This document shows positions 1 to 8,075 of a DNA stretch of 64,000 nucleotides, one piece after another. How positions within the stretch are numbered: the first letter of the stretch is position 1; each line of letters opens with the position of its first letter. The position numbers and the translations under genes are program-made. The notes beneath the pieces are model-generated. The model was not told where the DNA came from. It did no database searches and saw only the letters and a list, made by a program, of their open reading frames with translations. This DNA comes from Paraburkholderia eburnea (GTDB taxonomy: Bacteria > Pseudomonadota > Gammaproteobacteria > Burkholderiales > Burkholderiaceae). The stretch is from positions 682,001 through 746,000 of the forward strand of contig NZ_PQGA01000002.1 of the NCBI RefSeq assembly GCF_002917095.1. Reading direction: 5' to 3'.

Positions 1-1
1 G

Positions 2-337
2 CAAATCACGCCGCTGATCGCGCTGCAATACGGCAGCGTCTGCGTCTTGCCCGACGAGCCCTGGGCGCGTCGCGTGCGCGGCGTGTTCGCCAACGCTCTG
101 GCGATCGAGGAGCCGGGACACGCCCATGCGGTGCTGAGCGTCAACCCCGACGGCAATTACGCCGTCAGCGTGCGTGCGCCGCTGGAGCAGCCACGCGGCG
201 CCGACGAACTCTGCCGCGCGTTCCCCGGCGGCAACGGCCGGGTGGGCGCGGCGGGCATCGATTGTCTCGATTCGAAGCGTCTCGATCAGTTCGTCGCCGC
301 CTTCGCGCGCGTGTTCGGGCGTCCGATGCCGCGTTGA
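2..337 (+). CDS. C-terminal part of a DHH/DHHA1-type phosphoesterase (partial)
   Basis: The frame is open from the first bases of the window and stops at 337, so only the last 111 residues are present and the start lies outside. The visible part reads like a DHHA1 domain. A segment with 'SVNPDGNYAVSVRAP' is followed by a glycine-rich 'FPGGNGRVGAAGID' block, which sits where DHH-family phosphoesterases carry their GGGH-type substrate loop; here the His is missing. The family cleaves phosphodiester bonds in nucleotides or nucleic acids. The assignment rests on this C-terminal pattern alone; an acetyltransferase-like annotation is also met for such Burkholderia proteins. It precedes the alcohol dehydrogenase gene on the same strand by 133 bp. 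Confidence 0.5.
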   Translation, partial: QITPLIALQYGSVCVLPDEPWARRVRGVFANALAIEEPGHAHAVLSVNPDGNYAVSVRAPLEQPRGADELCRAFPGGNGRVGAAGIDCLDSKRLDQFVAAFARVFGRPMPR

Positions 338-470
338 TCGCCCGGTTCATTACCGGGGTTCATTGCCTCGGCAATTGTCCACCAGTTGCCTGACCCGCTG
401 CGCCAGGCGGGCCGACCGCGTAACATGAAAAAGCGCTGAACTCCCAAAGCGCGACGCGAGGAGGCCGACG

Positions 471-1457
471 ATGCGAGCGATGCTGTTCGACGGAACGAGT
501 CCGTTACTACGCGAGACGGAGCAACCCGATCCGGTTCCCAAAGCCGGCGAACTGCTGATCGATGTCCATGCCTGCGGTGTGTGCCGCACCGACCTGCATG
601 TGGTCGATGGCGACCTGACCGAGCCGAAGCGCCCGGTGATTCCGGGCCATGAAATCGTTGGCACCGTGGCCGCGTCCGGCGCGGGTGTGACGGGCTTTGC
701 GCCCGGCGATCGCGTGGGTGTGCCGTGGCTCGGTCACACCTGCGGACATTGCCGCTTTTGCCTCGCGGGCCGCGAAAATCTCTGCGATGCTCCGGCGTTC
801 ACGGGTTACACGCGCGATGGCGGCTATGCGCAACGCGTGGTCGCCGACGCCCACTACTGCTTCCATTTGCCGCGCCAGTACAGCGACGTTCAGGCCGCGC
901 CGCTGCTGTGCGCGGGGCTGATCGGCTATCGCACGCTCGTGCTCGCCGGCGATGCGCAGCGGATCGGCATCTACGGCTTTGGCGCGGCGGCGCATATCGT
1001 CGCGCAAGTCGCACGGCATCAGGGACGCACGGTCTATGCGTTCACGCGTCCCGGCGATCAGGACGCCCAGCGCTTCGCAAGGCGGCTCGGCGCGGTGTGG
1101 GCGGGCGGCAGCGACGAAACGCCGCCCGAGCCGCTCGACGCCGCGCTGCTGTTCGCGCCCGTCGGCGCGCTCGTGCCCGCGGCGCTGCGCGCGGTGACGA
1201 AGGGCGGCACGGTCGTCTGCGGCGGCATCCACATGAGCGACATTCCAACGTTTCCCTACGCGTGGCTCTGGGAGGAGCGGCGCATCGTCTCGGTGGCAAA
1301 CCTCACGCGCGATGACGGCGCGACTTTCATGGCGATCGCCGCGCGCCACACGCTCGAAATCGAGACCACGGTGTATCCGCTCGCGCGCGCCAACGATGCG
1401 CTCGCCGACCTGCGCGCGGGCCGCCTGACGGGCGCGGCCGTGCTGACGATGCGATGA
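471..1457 (+). CDS. Zinc-dependent alcohol dehydrogenase
   Basis: 328 residues, the usual length for medium-chain zinc alcohol dehydrogenases, which oxidise alcohols with NAD(P)+ in the cytoplasm. Catalytic-zinc residues are visible in 'CGVCRTDLH' and 'GHE' (about residues 35-65). The structural-zinc lobe has four cysteines in 'CGHCRFCLAGRENLC' (about 90-105). A Rossmann stretch 'IGIYGFGAAAH' follows near residue 165. The glycine motif is not the perfect GxGxxG (GFGAAA), a common variant in this subfamily. The ATG is preceded by GAGGAGG at good spacing. A universal stress protein gene follows 120 bp downstream; whether the two are co-transcribed is not shown. Confidence 0.9.
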   Translation: MRAMLFDGTSPLLRETEQPDPVPKAGELLIDVHACGVCRTDLHVVDGDLTEPKRPVIPGHEIVGTVAASGAGVTGFAPGDRVGVPWLGHTCGHCRFCLAGRENLCDAPAFTGYTRDGGYAQRVVADAHYCFHLPRQYSDVQAAPLLCAGLIGYRTLVLAGDAQRIGIYGFGAAAHIVAQVARHQGRTVYAFTRPGDQDAQRFARRLGAVWAGGSDETPPEPLDAALLFAPVGALVPAALRAVTKGGTVVCGGIHMSDIPTFPYAWLWEERRIVSVANLTRDDGATFMAIAARHTLEIETTVYPLARANDALADLRAGRLTGAAVLTMR

Positions 1458-1577
1458 GAACGAGCGGGCGCACGGCGACCACAAGCCGCAGCGAGTCGCA
1501 CGAATTTGCCCTTATCTATGCAAGTGCAATAACGAAGCGCGGACATTTCGATCATGGGCGATGCCCGGGAGGTCAGC

Positions 1578-2039
1578 ATGTACAAGCAGATTCTGGTGGC
1601 GATCGACGGTAGCCGGGGCGGGCGTCGAGCGCTTGACGAAGCAGTGAAGATCGCCAAGGCGACGGGCGGCACGGTGCAGGCGCTTTACGTGGTTCGGCAT
1701 CCGGCGCGTCTCGTCGATATCAGCACGGGTTTCGCCGAAGAGCAAACGCGCCAGAGCGCCGAAGCCGATGTCGCGACGGCAGCGCTCGACGAAGCGAAGA
1801 GCGTGTTCGCGCAGGCCGGCATCACGGGCACGACGCGGGCCGCCGATTCGAACGGTGAGGAGATTGCCGCCGTCATCCACCGCATCGCGGGGGAAGACGC
1901 GGTGGATCTCGTGGTGCTGGGCACTCGCGGTTTGTCCGGCGTCAAACGGTTGCTGATTGGCAGCGTGGCGGAATCATTCCTGCGCATCGCCGATCGCCCC
2001 GTCATGCTCGTGCGCGAAGAAGAGTCCAAAGCGGCCTGA
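1578..2039 (+). CDS. Universal stress protein, UspA family
   Basis: 153 residues. The N-terminus 'YKQILVAIDGS' and the C-terminal nucleotide-binding signature 'VLGTRGLSGVKRLLIGSVAE' (G-2x-G-9x-G-S type) are typical of ATP-binding UspA-like proteins, small cytoplasmic alpha/beta proteins raised under growth arrest or low oxygen. I chose the ATG at 1578 because GGGAGGTC lies just upstream. An earlier in-frame ATG at 1554 would add eight residues not typical of the family. A perfect 9-bp inverted repeat starts 84 bp after the stop. Substrate and trigger cannot be read from sequence. Confidence 0.9.
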   Translation: MYKQILVAIDGSRGGRRALDEAVKIAKATGGTVQALYVVRHPARLVDISTGFAEEQTRQSAEADVATAALDEAKSVFAQAGITGTTRAADSNGEEIAAVIHRIAGEDAVDLVVLGTRGLSGVKRLLIGSVAESFLRIADRPVMLVREEESKAA

Positions 2040-2123
2040 CGGCGCTTCGCCTACACCTCGCCAACAACGGTGTCGAATCGGATAAAACGCGCGTGAACCG
2101 ATCCACGGGGCATTTTGTGCAAG

Positions 2124-2143
2124 TCTAATATCTCGATATTAGA
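2124..2143. promoter_or_regulatory. Perfect 9-bp inverted repeat, operator-like or weak terminator
   Basis: A 9-nt arm (TCTAATATC), a 2-nt spacer and an exact reverse-complement arm form a symmetric AT-rich 20-mer. It lies in the 391-bp gap between the stress-protein gene and the phasin gene, which otherwise shows no gene. The right arm is followed by TTTT, so a weak rho-independent terminator for the upstream gene is possible, but the stem is only AT-rich. The symmetry and position would also suit a dimeric repressor acting on the phasin/phaB operon. No regulator is recognised. Confidence 0.45.
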
Positions 2144-2430
2144 TTTTGATCAAATACGATGGCGCGATCTTCACGCACGGGTCGTCCATCGTGCCTATGA
2201 TGTGACTTGGCCTCGCGACCATGAATTGCGCCGGACTCCAAAAGGTTGGCGCGATCTGTCGTGATTTTCCGCGCTGCAATTTGCGCGCTGCGGCATCCCG
2301 CAGCGCTGTCAGAATTCAGTGCTGATATTCCCGTTCATTGTCTTGTGCCGCTGCCATGCCGCCCTTATGCGGCTGCATGGAAACATTCCGTTGCGCGCCA
2401 GGCAAAGCTCCGTCGAAAGGAAAGTCCGCC

Positions 2431-2949
2431 ATGTCCAACGCTTCTCATGCCTCGTTCAATGCGTATCGCAGCGGCTCATCGGCTGTGCTGCAATGGCTCG
2501 TCCATCAGCAGCAATGGCGCGAGCAGGCGGTGAATCTGCTGCAACGCCGCACGGCGCGCGACCGTGCCGCGCTGGAGGCCACGCTCGAATCGCTGCGCGG
2601 CGCGCAGAGCTGGAGTGACTTTGGCGCGGCGAGCCAGACCGTGTGGCGCAACTATCTGATCGCGAGTGCAGCGCTGTGGCAGGAGAACGCGGCCGCAACC
2701 GTGCAGGCCACGGGCGTCTGGGCCAATGCCGCACGCGATGCGATGCAGCAATGGCAGGACACGCTGGCAGGCCTGCAACCCGGCGCGGCGGCGGCAACCA
2801 GCCCAGACGGCGTGGTGCAGCCGATGCGCGAATGGATGGCGGCCTTTGAACGCGCGATGTCGGTCGCCACCGGCGCGGCTGGTGTGGCTGTTGCGGCCAG
2901 CACGACCGACGCACCGGCCCACGCGCACGGAGGCCAGCATGGACGCTGA
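2431..2949 (+). CDS. Phasin-like polyhydroxyalkanoate granule-associated protein
   Basis: 172 residues, mostly predicted amphipathic helix rich in Ala, Gln and Trp, with segments such as 'WREQAVNLLQRRTARDRAAL', 'QSWSDFG' and 'ANAARDAMQQWQDTL'. This pattern and length match phasins, which coat PHA granules and control their number and size. The ATG at 2431 has a purine-rich GAAAGGAAAG upstream; in-frame starts further up lack one. The last 11 bases overlap the start of the acetoacetyl-CoA reductase gene, so the two are surely translated together. That pairing is the best support for a PHA role, since phasins are weakly conserved in sequence. Confidence 0.75.
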   Translation: MSNASHASFNAYRSGSSAVLQWLVHQQQWREQAVNLLQRRTARDRAALEATLESLRGAQSWSDFGAASQTVWRNYLIASAALWQENAAATVQATGVWANAARDAMQQWQDTLAGLQPGAAAATSPDGVVQPMREWMAAFERAMSVATGAAGVAVAASTTDAPAHAHGGQHGR

Positions 2950-3685
2950 ACGGATTGCCTTTGTCACGGGCGGCATGGGCGGCCTGGGCGCGGCGATCAG
3001 CCGGCGCCTCGCCGATGCGGGCATGACCGTCGTGCTGTCCTGCTCGAAGGGTAACGATCGCATGGCCACCTGGCTCGACACGGAACGCGCGGCAGGGCGG
3101 CATTTCCACGCGTATGCCATGGACGTAGCCGATTTCGACGCCTGCCAGGAAGTCGCCGCGCGCGTGCTGGCCGATCTCGGGCGCGTCGATGTGCTGGTGA
3201 ACAATGCGGGCATCACCTGCGACCGCAGCTTCGTCAAAATGTCGAAGGCCGATTGGGACAGCGTGATGCGCACCAATCTCGACTCGATTTTCAACGTGAC
3301 GAAGCCCTTCGTGACGGGCATGCTCGAGCGCGGCTTCGGCCGCGTCGTGAATATCGGCTCGGTCAACGGGTCGCGCGGCGCTTACGGGCAGGCCAACTAC
3401 TCGGCGGCGAAGGCCGGGCTGCATGGCTTTACGAAGGCATTGGCGCTCGAAGTGGCGAAAAAGGGCGTGACGGTCAACACGGTCTCGCCCGGCTACCTGG
3501 CCACCCAGATGGTCGAGGCCGTTCCCGCCGACGTAATGCAGCAGCGCATCCTGCCGCAGATTCCCGTCGGACGTCTCGGCAAACCCGAGGAAGTGGCGGC
3601 GCTCGTCGCGTTTCTGTGCTCGGACGACGCGGGCTTCATCACCGGCGCGGATATCGCGATCAATGGCGGCATGCACATGCACTAG
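2939..3685 (+). CDS. phaB: Acetoacetyl-CoA reductase, PhaB type
   Basis: 248 residues, the standard PhaB length. PhaB reduces acetoacetyl-CoA to (R)-3-hydroxybutyryl-CoA with NADPH for PHB synthesis. The cofactor motif 'TGGMGGLG' starts near residue 9, 'NNAG' near 90, the catalytic Ser lies in 'NIGSVNGSRG' and the Tyr/Lys pair in 'YSAAK'. 'GFITGADIAINGG(M)H(M)H' at the C-terminus is typical of PhaB. The ATG lies inside the end of the phasin gene (11-bp overlap), preceded by GGAGG. A fatty-acid-type FabG role is the alternative, but the phasin neighbour and the C-terminus favour PhaB. No PHA synthase lies in the window. Confidence 0.9.
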   Translation: MDAERIAFVTGGMGGLGAAISRRLADAGMTVVLSCSKGNDRMATWLDTERAAGRHFHAYAMDVADFDACQEVAARVLADLGRVDVLVNNAGITCDRSFVKMSKADWDSVMRTNLDSIFNVTKPFVTGMLERGFGRVVNIGSVNGSRGAYGQANYSAAKAGLHGFTKALALEVAKKGVTVNTVSPGYLATQMVEAVPADVMQQRILPQIPVGRLGKPEEVAALVAFLCSDDAGFITGADIAINGGMHMH

Positions 3686-3964
3686 GCACGCACGCGGCGC
3701 TGCTAACGCGCGCCGCCACGAATTATTCAGGATGCCGATATTTGTTTTTGCACGCAATAGTCACTTGCGTCACTCGCGCGCGACACATTCCCGACATCGC
3801 GCCGTCACGAAATAATCGTGCTGCGTTACGCATTTCTTCACGCCGCGCATTATTCCTTATGACGCAATGATGATGTAGTAACGCGATGAAACACGACTGT
3901 AGCGAAACTGTACGTTTTGCCCGCTATGCTGGTCGGTACGGTGAGATCTGAACAGGAGAAAACG

Positions 3965-4189
3965 ATGCTCAGTCATCACGAACTGGCGGCGCTGCTGCTG
4001 ATTCGCGACGCTAACGCGCCGCTCCAGACATTCGATGCCGATTTCCTGGCGCTTGCGCGCTACCAGCTCGTCGAGATGGATGACGGCAAAAGCGGCCGTG
4101 CGCCGCGCCTCACGACGCGCGGGCAGGAATTATTGCGGCGGCTTACACACGACGATTCATACGGCAGGCCGGGGCAGGGCGTGAGCTGA
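3965..4189 (+). CDS. Small hypothetical protein, possible winged-helix fold
   Basis: 74 residues, not recognised by name. ACAGGAGAAAACG precedes the ATG, which decides the start. The N-terminal half is helical and leucine-rich ('HHELAALLLIRDA'). The C-terminal half 'LVEMDDG...PRLTTRGQELLRRL' resembles the wing and last helix of small winged-helix proteins, where 'LTxxGxxLL' is common. The 279-bp upstream gap contains repeated AATTATT/AATAAT stretches but no clear gene. A DNA-binding role is only a guess from this pattern. Confidence 0.6.
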   Translation: MLSHHELAALLLIRDANAPLQTFDADFLALARYQLVEMDDGKSGRAPRLTTRGQELLRRLTHDDSYGRPGQGVS

Positions 4190-4353
4190 CAGGGCTTTTA
4201 GGGCAGCGCAGGGCATCTGGCCATCGTTTTCTTGTCAAGGGTCCGACATCCCGCGCTACGCTCGTTACAAACGTGTAATCTTTTAACGCGCACTCTGCGA
4301 TAAAGTGCCGGCTCTCGTTTCAATCCACTGTTTTATCGTCCGAGAGTCTGTTC

Positions 4354-4515
4354 ATGAAAGCCGTTGTCAAGCCGTTCGCCCGTCTGGCCGCCCTGATGCT
4401 TTGCGCCGCGCTGGCCGCTCCGCTGGTCGCCGTCGCCGCACCCAACCATCACGAAGTCTGCCACGTCGAGCATCACAATCATCATGCGGTGCGCGTCTGC
4501 CATCACGTGCGCTGA
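4354..4515 (+). CDS. Secreted His-rich micro-protein (HHHH-motif type)
   Basis: 53 residues: an N-terminal signal peptide (KAVVKPFARL, then an alanine/leucine core ending 'VAVAA'), then a mature part of about 25 residues containing 'NHHEVCHVEHHNHH' and 'VCHHVR'. That gives eight His and two Cys, clear metal-ligand density. Similar Burkholderiaceae peptides carry the label HHHH-motif protein; their function is unknown to me. The gene stands alone and ends in a strong rho-independent terminator 26 bp downstream. No obvious Shine-Dalgarno is seen. Periplasmic metal buffering (Cu, Ni or Zn) is an inference from composition. Confidence 0.75.
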   Translation: MKAVVKPFARLAALMLCAALAAPLVAVAAPNHHEVCHVEHHNHHAVRVCHHVR

Positions 4516-4540
4516 TAGGCACTGATCGGCGCGCCAGTCG

Positions 4541-4570
4541 AAATGCCGCATTGTTATGCGGCATTTTTTT
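4541..4570 (+). terminator. Rho-independent terminator of the His-rich peptide gene
   Basis: A 10-bp stem (AAATGCCGCA paired with TGCGGCATTT) with a 6-nt loop is followed directly by a run of T. It lies 26 bp after the stop at 4515. Confidence 0.85.
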
Positions 4571-4701
4571 AACAAAATTAATTGGCATTCCAAATATAAA
4601 AGCATGATTGCGATTCACATGCTAAGGTAAATCAAGCAAAAAGAACGCATCTGGGAGATCGGCCACTCGTTGCCGTGTATTAACTACGGGCGCACTCGAA
4701 A

Positions 4702-5682
4702 ATGAGAAAAACGGGATATTTGATCCTTGCCGCGGCAGCGCTGTCGGCTTCGACGGATAGCGCTTTTGCGCAGGAGTTCACGTTATTCGCAGGCCCGCTG
4801 TGGAGTGGCGCCGACCGGTCATATTCGTGGGAGATGAGCTATCTGGAGGGCTTCGGGCCGTATTTCGCCGGCAGCATCTCCTGGCTCAACGAAGGCCATA
4901 TCACCGATCATCATCGCGACGGGCAGACTTTTCAGGTCTGGGCGCGCCTGCCGCTGGCGCAGCGGCGGCTCGTGCTTTCGCTGGGCGTCGGGCCATATCG
5001 CTATTTCGACACAGAAGCGGCCAGGCAAGGCGAGGGCTATTCCAACACGCACGGCTGGGGCATGGTCTATAGCGCTCGCGCCACGTGGTATGCCAGCCAA
5101 CGCTGGACCGCCAATCTCCAGCTCAATCGCGTGCAGGTCACAAATGGGCCGCCGACCACGGCAGTGATGCTTGGCCTCGGCTATCAGCTCGATGCACCGG
5201 ATTCGCCCGGCCCGCGCGACTTTGCCTTGCCGCGCACGCACGATGTGACGAATAACGAAATCACCCTGATGGCGGGCGAGACGATACTCAACAGTTTAGA
5301 TTCGCAGACGTCGGCGGCCGAAGCCATCGAGTACCGACGCGGCCTGACGCACTGGCTCGACGGCACCATCGGCTATCTGCACGAGGGTAACGGCATCGAG
5401 GCGCGTCGCGACGGCGCCACCGCGCAGCTCTGGCTCACGCGGGCGTTTTTCGACGAGCGGCTGACGCTGGGTTTCGGCGCAGGCCTGTATGCCGCGATCC
5501 ACCACGGCAAGAATGGCGACGATCGCGATACCGGCGACGGGATTCTCTCGGGTCTCGTGTCGGTATCGGCGTCATACCGGCTCACGCAGCATTGGTCGGC
5601 GCGCGTGACGTGGAACCGCGTCGTCACGCGCTATAGCCGCGATACGGATGTGATCCTGGGTGGGGTGGGCTACCGCTTCTAG
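4702..5682 (+). CDS. Internally duplicated outer-membrane beta-barrel protein (PagL-like halves)
   Basis: 326 residues with a signal peptide ending 'SAFAQ'. The mature protein is two homologous halves of about 150 residues. Half one runs from 'FTLFAGPLWSG' to 'VMLGLGYQL' and half two from 'ITLMAGETILNS' to 'VILGGVGYRF'. Matching landmarks in both are 'SWLNEGH'/'GYLHEGN', 'HHRDGQTFQVWARLPL'/'ARRDGATAQLWLTRAF', 'RLVLSLGVGPY'/'RLTLGFGAGLY' and 'QRWTANLQLNRV'/'QHWSARVTWNRV'. Alternating hydrophobic strands and a C-terminal Phe point to outer-membrane barrels, and the NEGH/HEGN motif recalls lipid A deacylase (PagL) folds. Enzyme activity is unproven. It converges on the SH3 protein gene with 19 bp between stops. 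Confidence 0.75.
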   Translation: MRKTGYLILAAAALSASTDSAFAQEFTLFAGPLWSGADRSYSWEMSYLEGFGPYFAGSISWLNEGHITDHHRDGQTFQVWARLPLAQRRLVLSLGVGPYRYFDTEAARQGEGYSNTHGWGMVYSARATWYASQRWTANLQLNRVQVTNGPPTTAVMLGLGYQLDAPDSPGPRDFALPRTHDVTNNEITLMAGETILNSLDSQTSAAEAIEYRRGLTHWLDGTIGYLHEGNGIEARRDGATAQLWLTRAFFDERLTLGFGAGLYAAIHHGKNGDDRDTGDGILSGLVSVSASYRLTQHWSARVTWNRVVTRYSRDTDVILGGVGYRF

Positions 5683-5701
5683 CCGCGGATTTGCCTGCCG
5701 C

Positions 5702-6421
5702 TCAATTGCCTGGGCGTCCGCCGCCGCCGCCCGGCGGACGATTTCCGCCACCGCCACCGCCCCCTCCGCCAGGCGGCCTGCCGCCCTGGCCGGGTGGACG
5801 TGCTCCGCCATGTCCACCATTGCCCGGAGGCCTCGACGCGCCTTGTCCCGGTGGACGTCCGCCGCCATTGCCGGGCGGGCGCGCACCGTTATTCGGCGGG
5901 CGGTTCTGATGGCCATTGCCCGCGCCGGGTGGCCGGTTGCCGTGATGCCCACCGGGCGGCCGGGCGCCATGCGAAGGCGGCCGAATCCCGGGCGGCGGTC
6001 CCGGCCGCGGACCGGGATGCCGGTTCCAGCGGCTCTGGTTGTTGTACCAGGGGCGGTCGCGGTAATAATTGCCCCAATAGGTCCCCAGCGAGAACGTGAG
6101 AATCGGCAGACCGATAGTGGCGCCGTAGTTCATCAGCGGCACGCGCGCGCCCTGATACGGATACGAGATATAACCGCCATAGACCCAGCCACGCAGGCCG
6201 GGCAGGCTCACATCGCACCAGCTATATCCGGCCACGCAGCCCATCACGGCGATCGAGACGCCGCCAGGCACCTGAGCCACGACGGGATAGTCTCCGGCCG
6301 GCCCGGCATAAAGATTGACGGTTGTACTGGTGAACCCCTGGCTCTGTGCGAATGCCGGCACTGGCGCCGCGAGCATCGCGGCCAGACCGGCGAACAACGC
6401 ACCGACGAACTGCTTGCGCAT
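5702..6421 (-). CDS. Secreted SH3-domain protein with long Gly/Pro-rich tail
   Basis: 239 residues with a signal peptide ending 'VPAFAQ'. Residues about 30-85 form a bacterial SH3-like domain ('TVNLYAGPAGDYPVVAQV', 'GCVAGYSWCDVSLPGLRGWV'). A short aromatic stretch 'YWGNYYRDRPWYNN' follows. The last 100 residues are low complexity, built of repeats such as 'RPPGNGG' and 'RPPGQG', and end in a poly-Gly run. Such SH3 modules usually bind cell-wall peptides in the periplasm; the Gly/Pro tail may span or stick to the wall. The repetitive 3' end also makes this stretch prone to length change. It stands alone on the minus strand. Confidence 0.75.
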   Translation of the reverse strand: MRKQFVGALFAGLAAMLAAPVPAFAQSQGFTSTTVNLYAGPAGDYPVVAQVPGGVSIAVMGCVAGYSWCDVSLPGLRGWVYGGYISYPYQGARVPLMNYGATIGLPILTFSLGTYWGNYYRDRPWYNNQSRWNRHPGPRPGPPPGIRPPSHGARPPGGHHGNRPPGAGNGHQNRPPNNGARPPGNGGGRPPGQGASRPPGNGGHGGARPPGQGGRPPGGGGGGGGGNRPPGGGGGRPGN

Positions 6422-6700
6422 CGCTTCCTCCGTGGTCGAACTGCCTGGTGATTTTTATTGCGATATCAACCGTACGGTAGCAGATAAGTATTTTTCGACG
6501 CGGCAGCGCATGTTACGGCTCGTTTCGGCGGATGACGGCGACGCACGGAGAATTTCAGGATTCGAAAGCCTGCTGGCAAGCGAGGCCGCGTCACACGCGA
6601 ATGGAAGCATTGTGCAAGAATCGCGGCTCGGCTTACGCGCCCGCCTGGGTACCTAAGTCGGGACTCGAACCAGAAAGACAGAAAGACCAGGAGCAGACAA

Positions 6701-8023
6701 GTGATTCAACGCATTGCGGGATTCTTCACGGGCGTGGTGCACCGGTTTTTGCCGGACCCGCTCATCTTCGCCATTCTCTTGACCGTCGTGACCTTCGTGC
6801 TGGCGTTCGCGCTGACGCCGCAGCCGCCCGAAGCGCTCATCATGATGTGGGGCTCGGGGTTCTGGAATCTGCTCGCCTTCGCGATGCAGATGGTCCTGAT
6901 CCTCGTGACCGGTCACGCGCTGGCCAGCTCCGCGCCGGTCAAGCGGCTGCTGGTTGCGCTCGCAAGTTGTGCGCGCACGCCGGGCCAGGGCGTGATGCTC
7001 GTGGCCTTCGTGGGCGCCGTGGCCTGCGCGATCAACTGGGGCTTCGGCCTCGTGCTCGGCGCGATGTTCTCGCGCGAAGTCGCGCGCCGCGTGCGCGGCA
7101 CCGACTACCGCTTGCTGGTCGCGGCGGCCTACATGGGCTTTCTGACGTGGCATGGCGGGCTGTCGGGCTCGGTGCCGCTGGTCGCGGCCACCAAGGGCAA
7201 TCCGATGGAAAAGACCATCGGCCTGATCCCCGTCTCGCAGACCATTTTCACGGGCTATAACGCGTTCATCACGATCGCCTTGATCGTGCTGCTGCCGATC
7301 CTCGTGCGCCTGATGATGCCCAAGCCCGAAGACGTCGTTTCGGTCGATCCCGCGCTGCTCGAAGATCCGCCCACGGTCGAGCGCAAGCTCGGTCCCGACG
7401 CGACCTTCGCCGAACGCATCGAGGAAAGCCGCGCGCTCTCGCTGCTGGTGGCGGCGCTGTGCGCGGTGTTTCTCGGTGTCCGTTTCCACACGAAGGGTTT
7501 TGCGCTCGACATCGACACCGTGAATCTGGTGTTCCTCGCGGCCGGCCTCGTGCTGCACAAGACGCCGATGGCCTACGCACGCGCCGTCGCGGGCGCGGCA
7601 AAAGGCGCGTCGGGCATCATGATCCAGTTCCCGTTCTACGCGGGGATCCAGGCGCTGATGGATCACTCGGGTCTCGCGGGCGTCATCACGAAATGGTTCG
7701 TCGATATCGCCAACGTGCACACGTTCCCGCTGCTCGCGTTCCTGAGTTCGGCGGTAATCAATTTCGCGGTGCCTTCGGGCGGCGGCCACTGGGTCGTGCA
7801 GGGGCCGTTCGTGATGCCGGCTGCGCAGGCGCTGGGGGCGGATCTCGGCAAATCGGCCATGGCGATTGCCTACGGCGAGGCGTGGACCAATATGGCGCAG
7901 CCGTTCTGGGCGCTGCCCGCGCTCGCGATCGCGGGCCTCGGCGTGCGCGACATCATGGGTTATTGCGTGACGACGCTGCTGTTTTCGGGGGTGGTGTTCA
8001 TCGCGGGGCTTTACTTGTTCTGA
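6701..8023 (+). CDS. Short-chain fatty acid transporter, AtoE family
   Basis: 440 residues, strongly hydrophobic throughout with about 11-12 membrane segments. Family-like stretches are 'WGSGFWNLLAFAMQMVLILVTGHALA', 'INWGFGLVLGA' and 'PSGGGHWVVQGPFV'. AtoE proteins are inner-membrane carriers thought to import short-chain fatty acids such as acetoacetate or butyrate. I chose the GTG at 6701, preceded by AGGAGCAGACAA. With phasin, PhaB, the GntP-type permease and D-lactate dehydrogenase nearby, the region favours short-chain acid use, but there is no thiolase or CoA-transferase partner gene next to it. The 279-bp gap upstream (6422-6700) holds no gene I can support. Confidence 0.85.
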   Translation: MIQRIAGFFTGVVHRFLPDPLIFAILLTVVTFVLAFALTPQPPEALIMMWGSGFWNLLAFAMQMVLILVTGHALASSAPVKRLLVALASCARTPGQGVMLVAFVGAVACAINWGFGLVLGAMFSREVARRVRGTDYRLLVAAAYMGFLTWHGGLSGSVPLVAATKGNPMEKTIGLIPVSQTIFTGYNAFITIALIVLLPILVRLMMPKPEDVVSVDPALLEDPPTVERKLGPDATFAERIEESRALSLLVAALCAVFLGVRFHTKGFALDIDTVNLVFLAAGLVLHKTPMAYARAVAGAAKGASGIMIQFPFYAGIQALMDHSGLAGVITKWFVDIANVHTFPLLAFLSSAVINFAVPSGGGHWVVQGPFVMPAAQALGADLGKSAMAIAYGEAWTNMAQPFWALPALAIAGLGVRDIMGYCVTTLLFSGVVFIAGLYLF

Positions 8024-8032
8024 TGAGAACGC

Positions 8033-8075
8033 AAAGCGGCGTTGCTGAGCGTCACTTTGGGCGGCGCCGCTTTTT
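8033..8075. terminator. Possible bidirectional terminator between convergent genes
   Basis: AAAGCGGCG at 8033-8041 pairs with CGCCGCTTT at 8065-8073, followed by further T. The loop is long (23 nt), and the right arm lies in the 3' end of the minus-strand fusion gene. It would serve the AtoE-type gene best. Confidence 0.4.

Noticed and set aside
5702..6020. Repeated short G/C-rich units resembling direct repeats
   Set aside because: They are Gly/Pro codon repeats in the tail of the SH3 protein, with no spacer pattern of a CRISPR.
6660..6671. A stretch that reads, on the minus strand, like a tRNA T-arm (GGTTCGAGTCCC)
   Set aside because: The matching acceptor arm, anticodon arm and D-arm are absent within 80 bp, so no tRNA can be folded. 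It may be chance or a very small relic.
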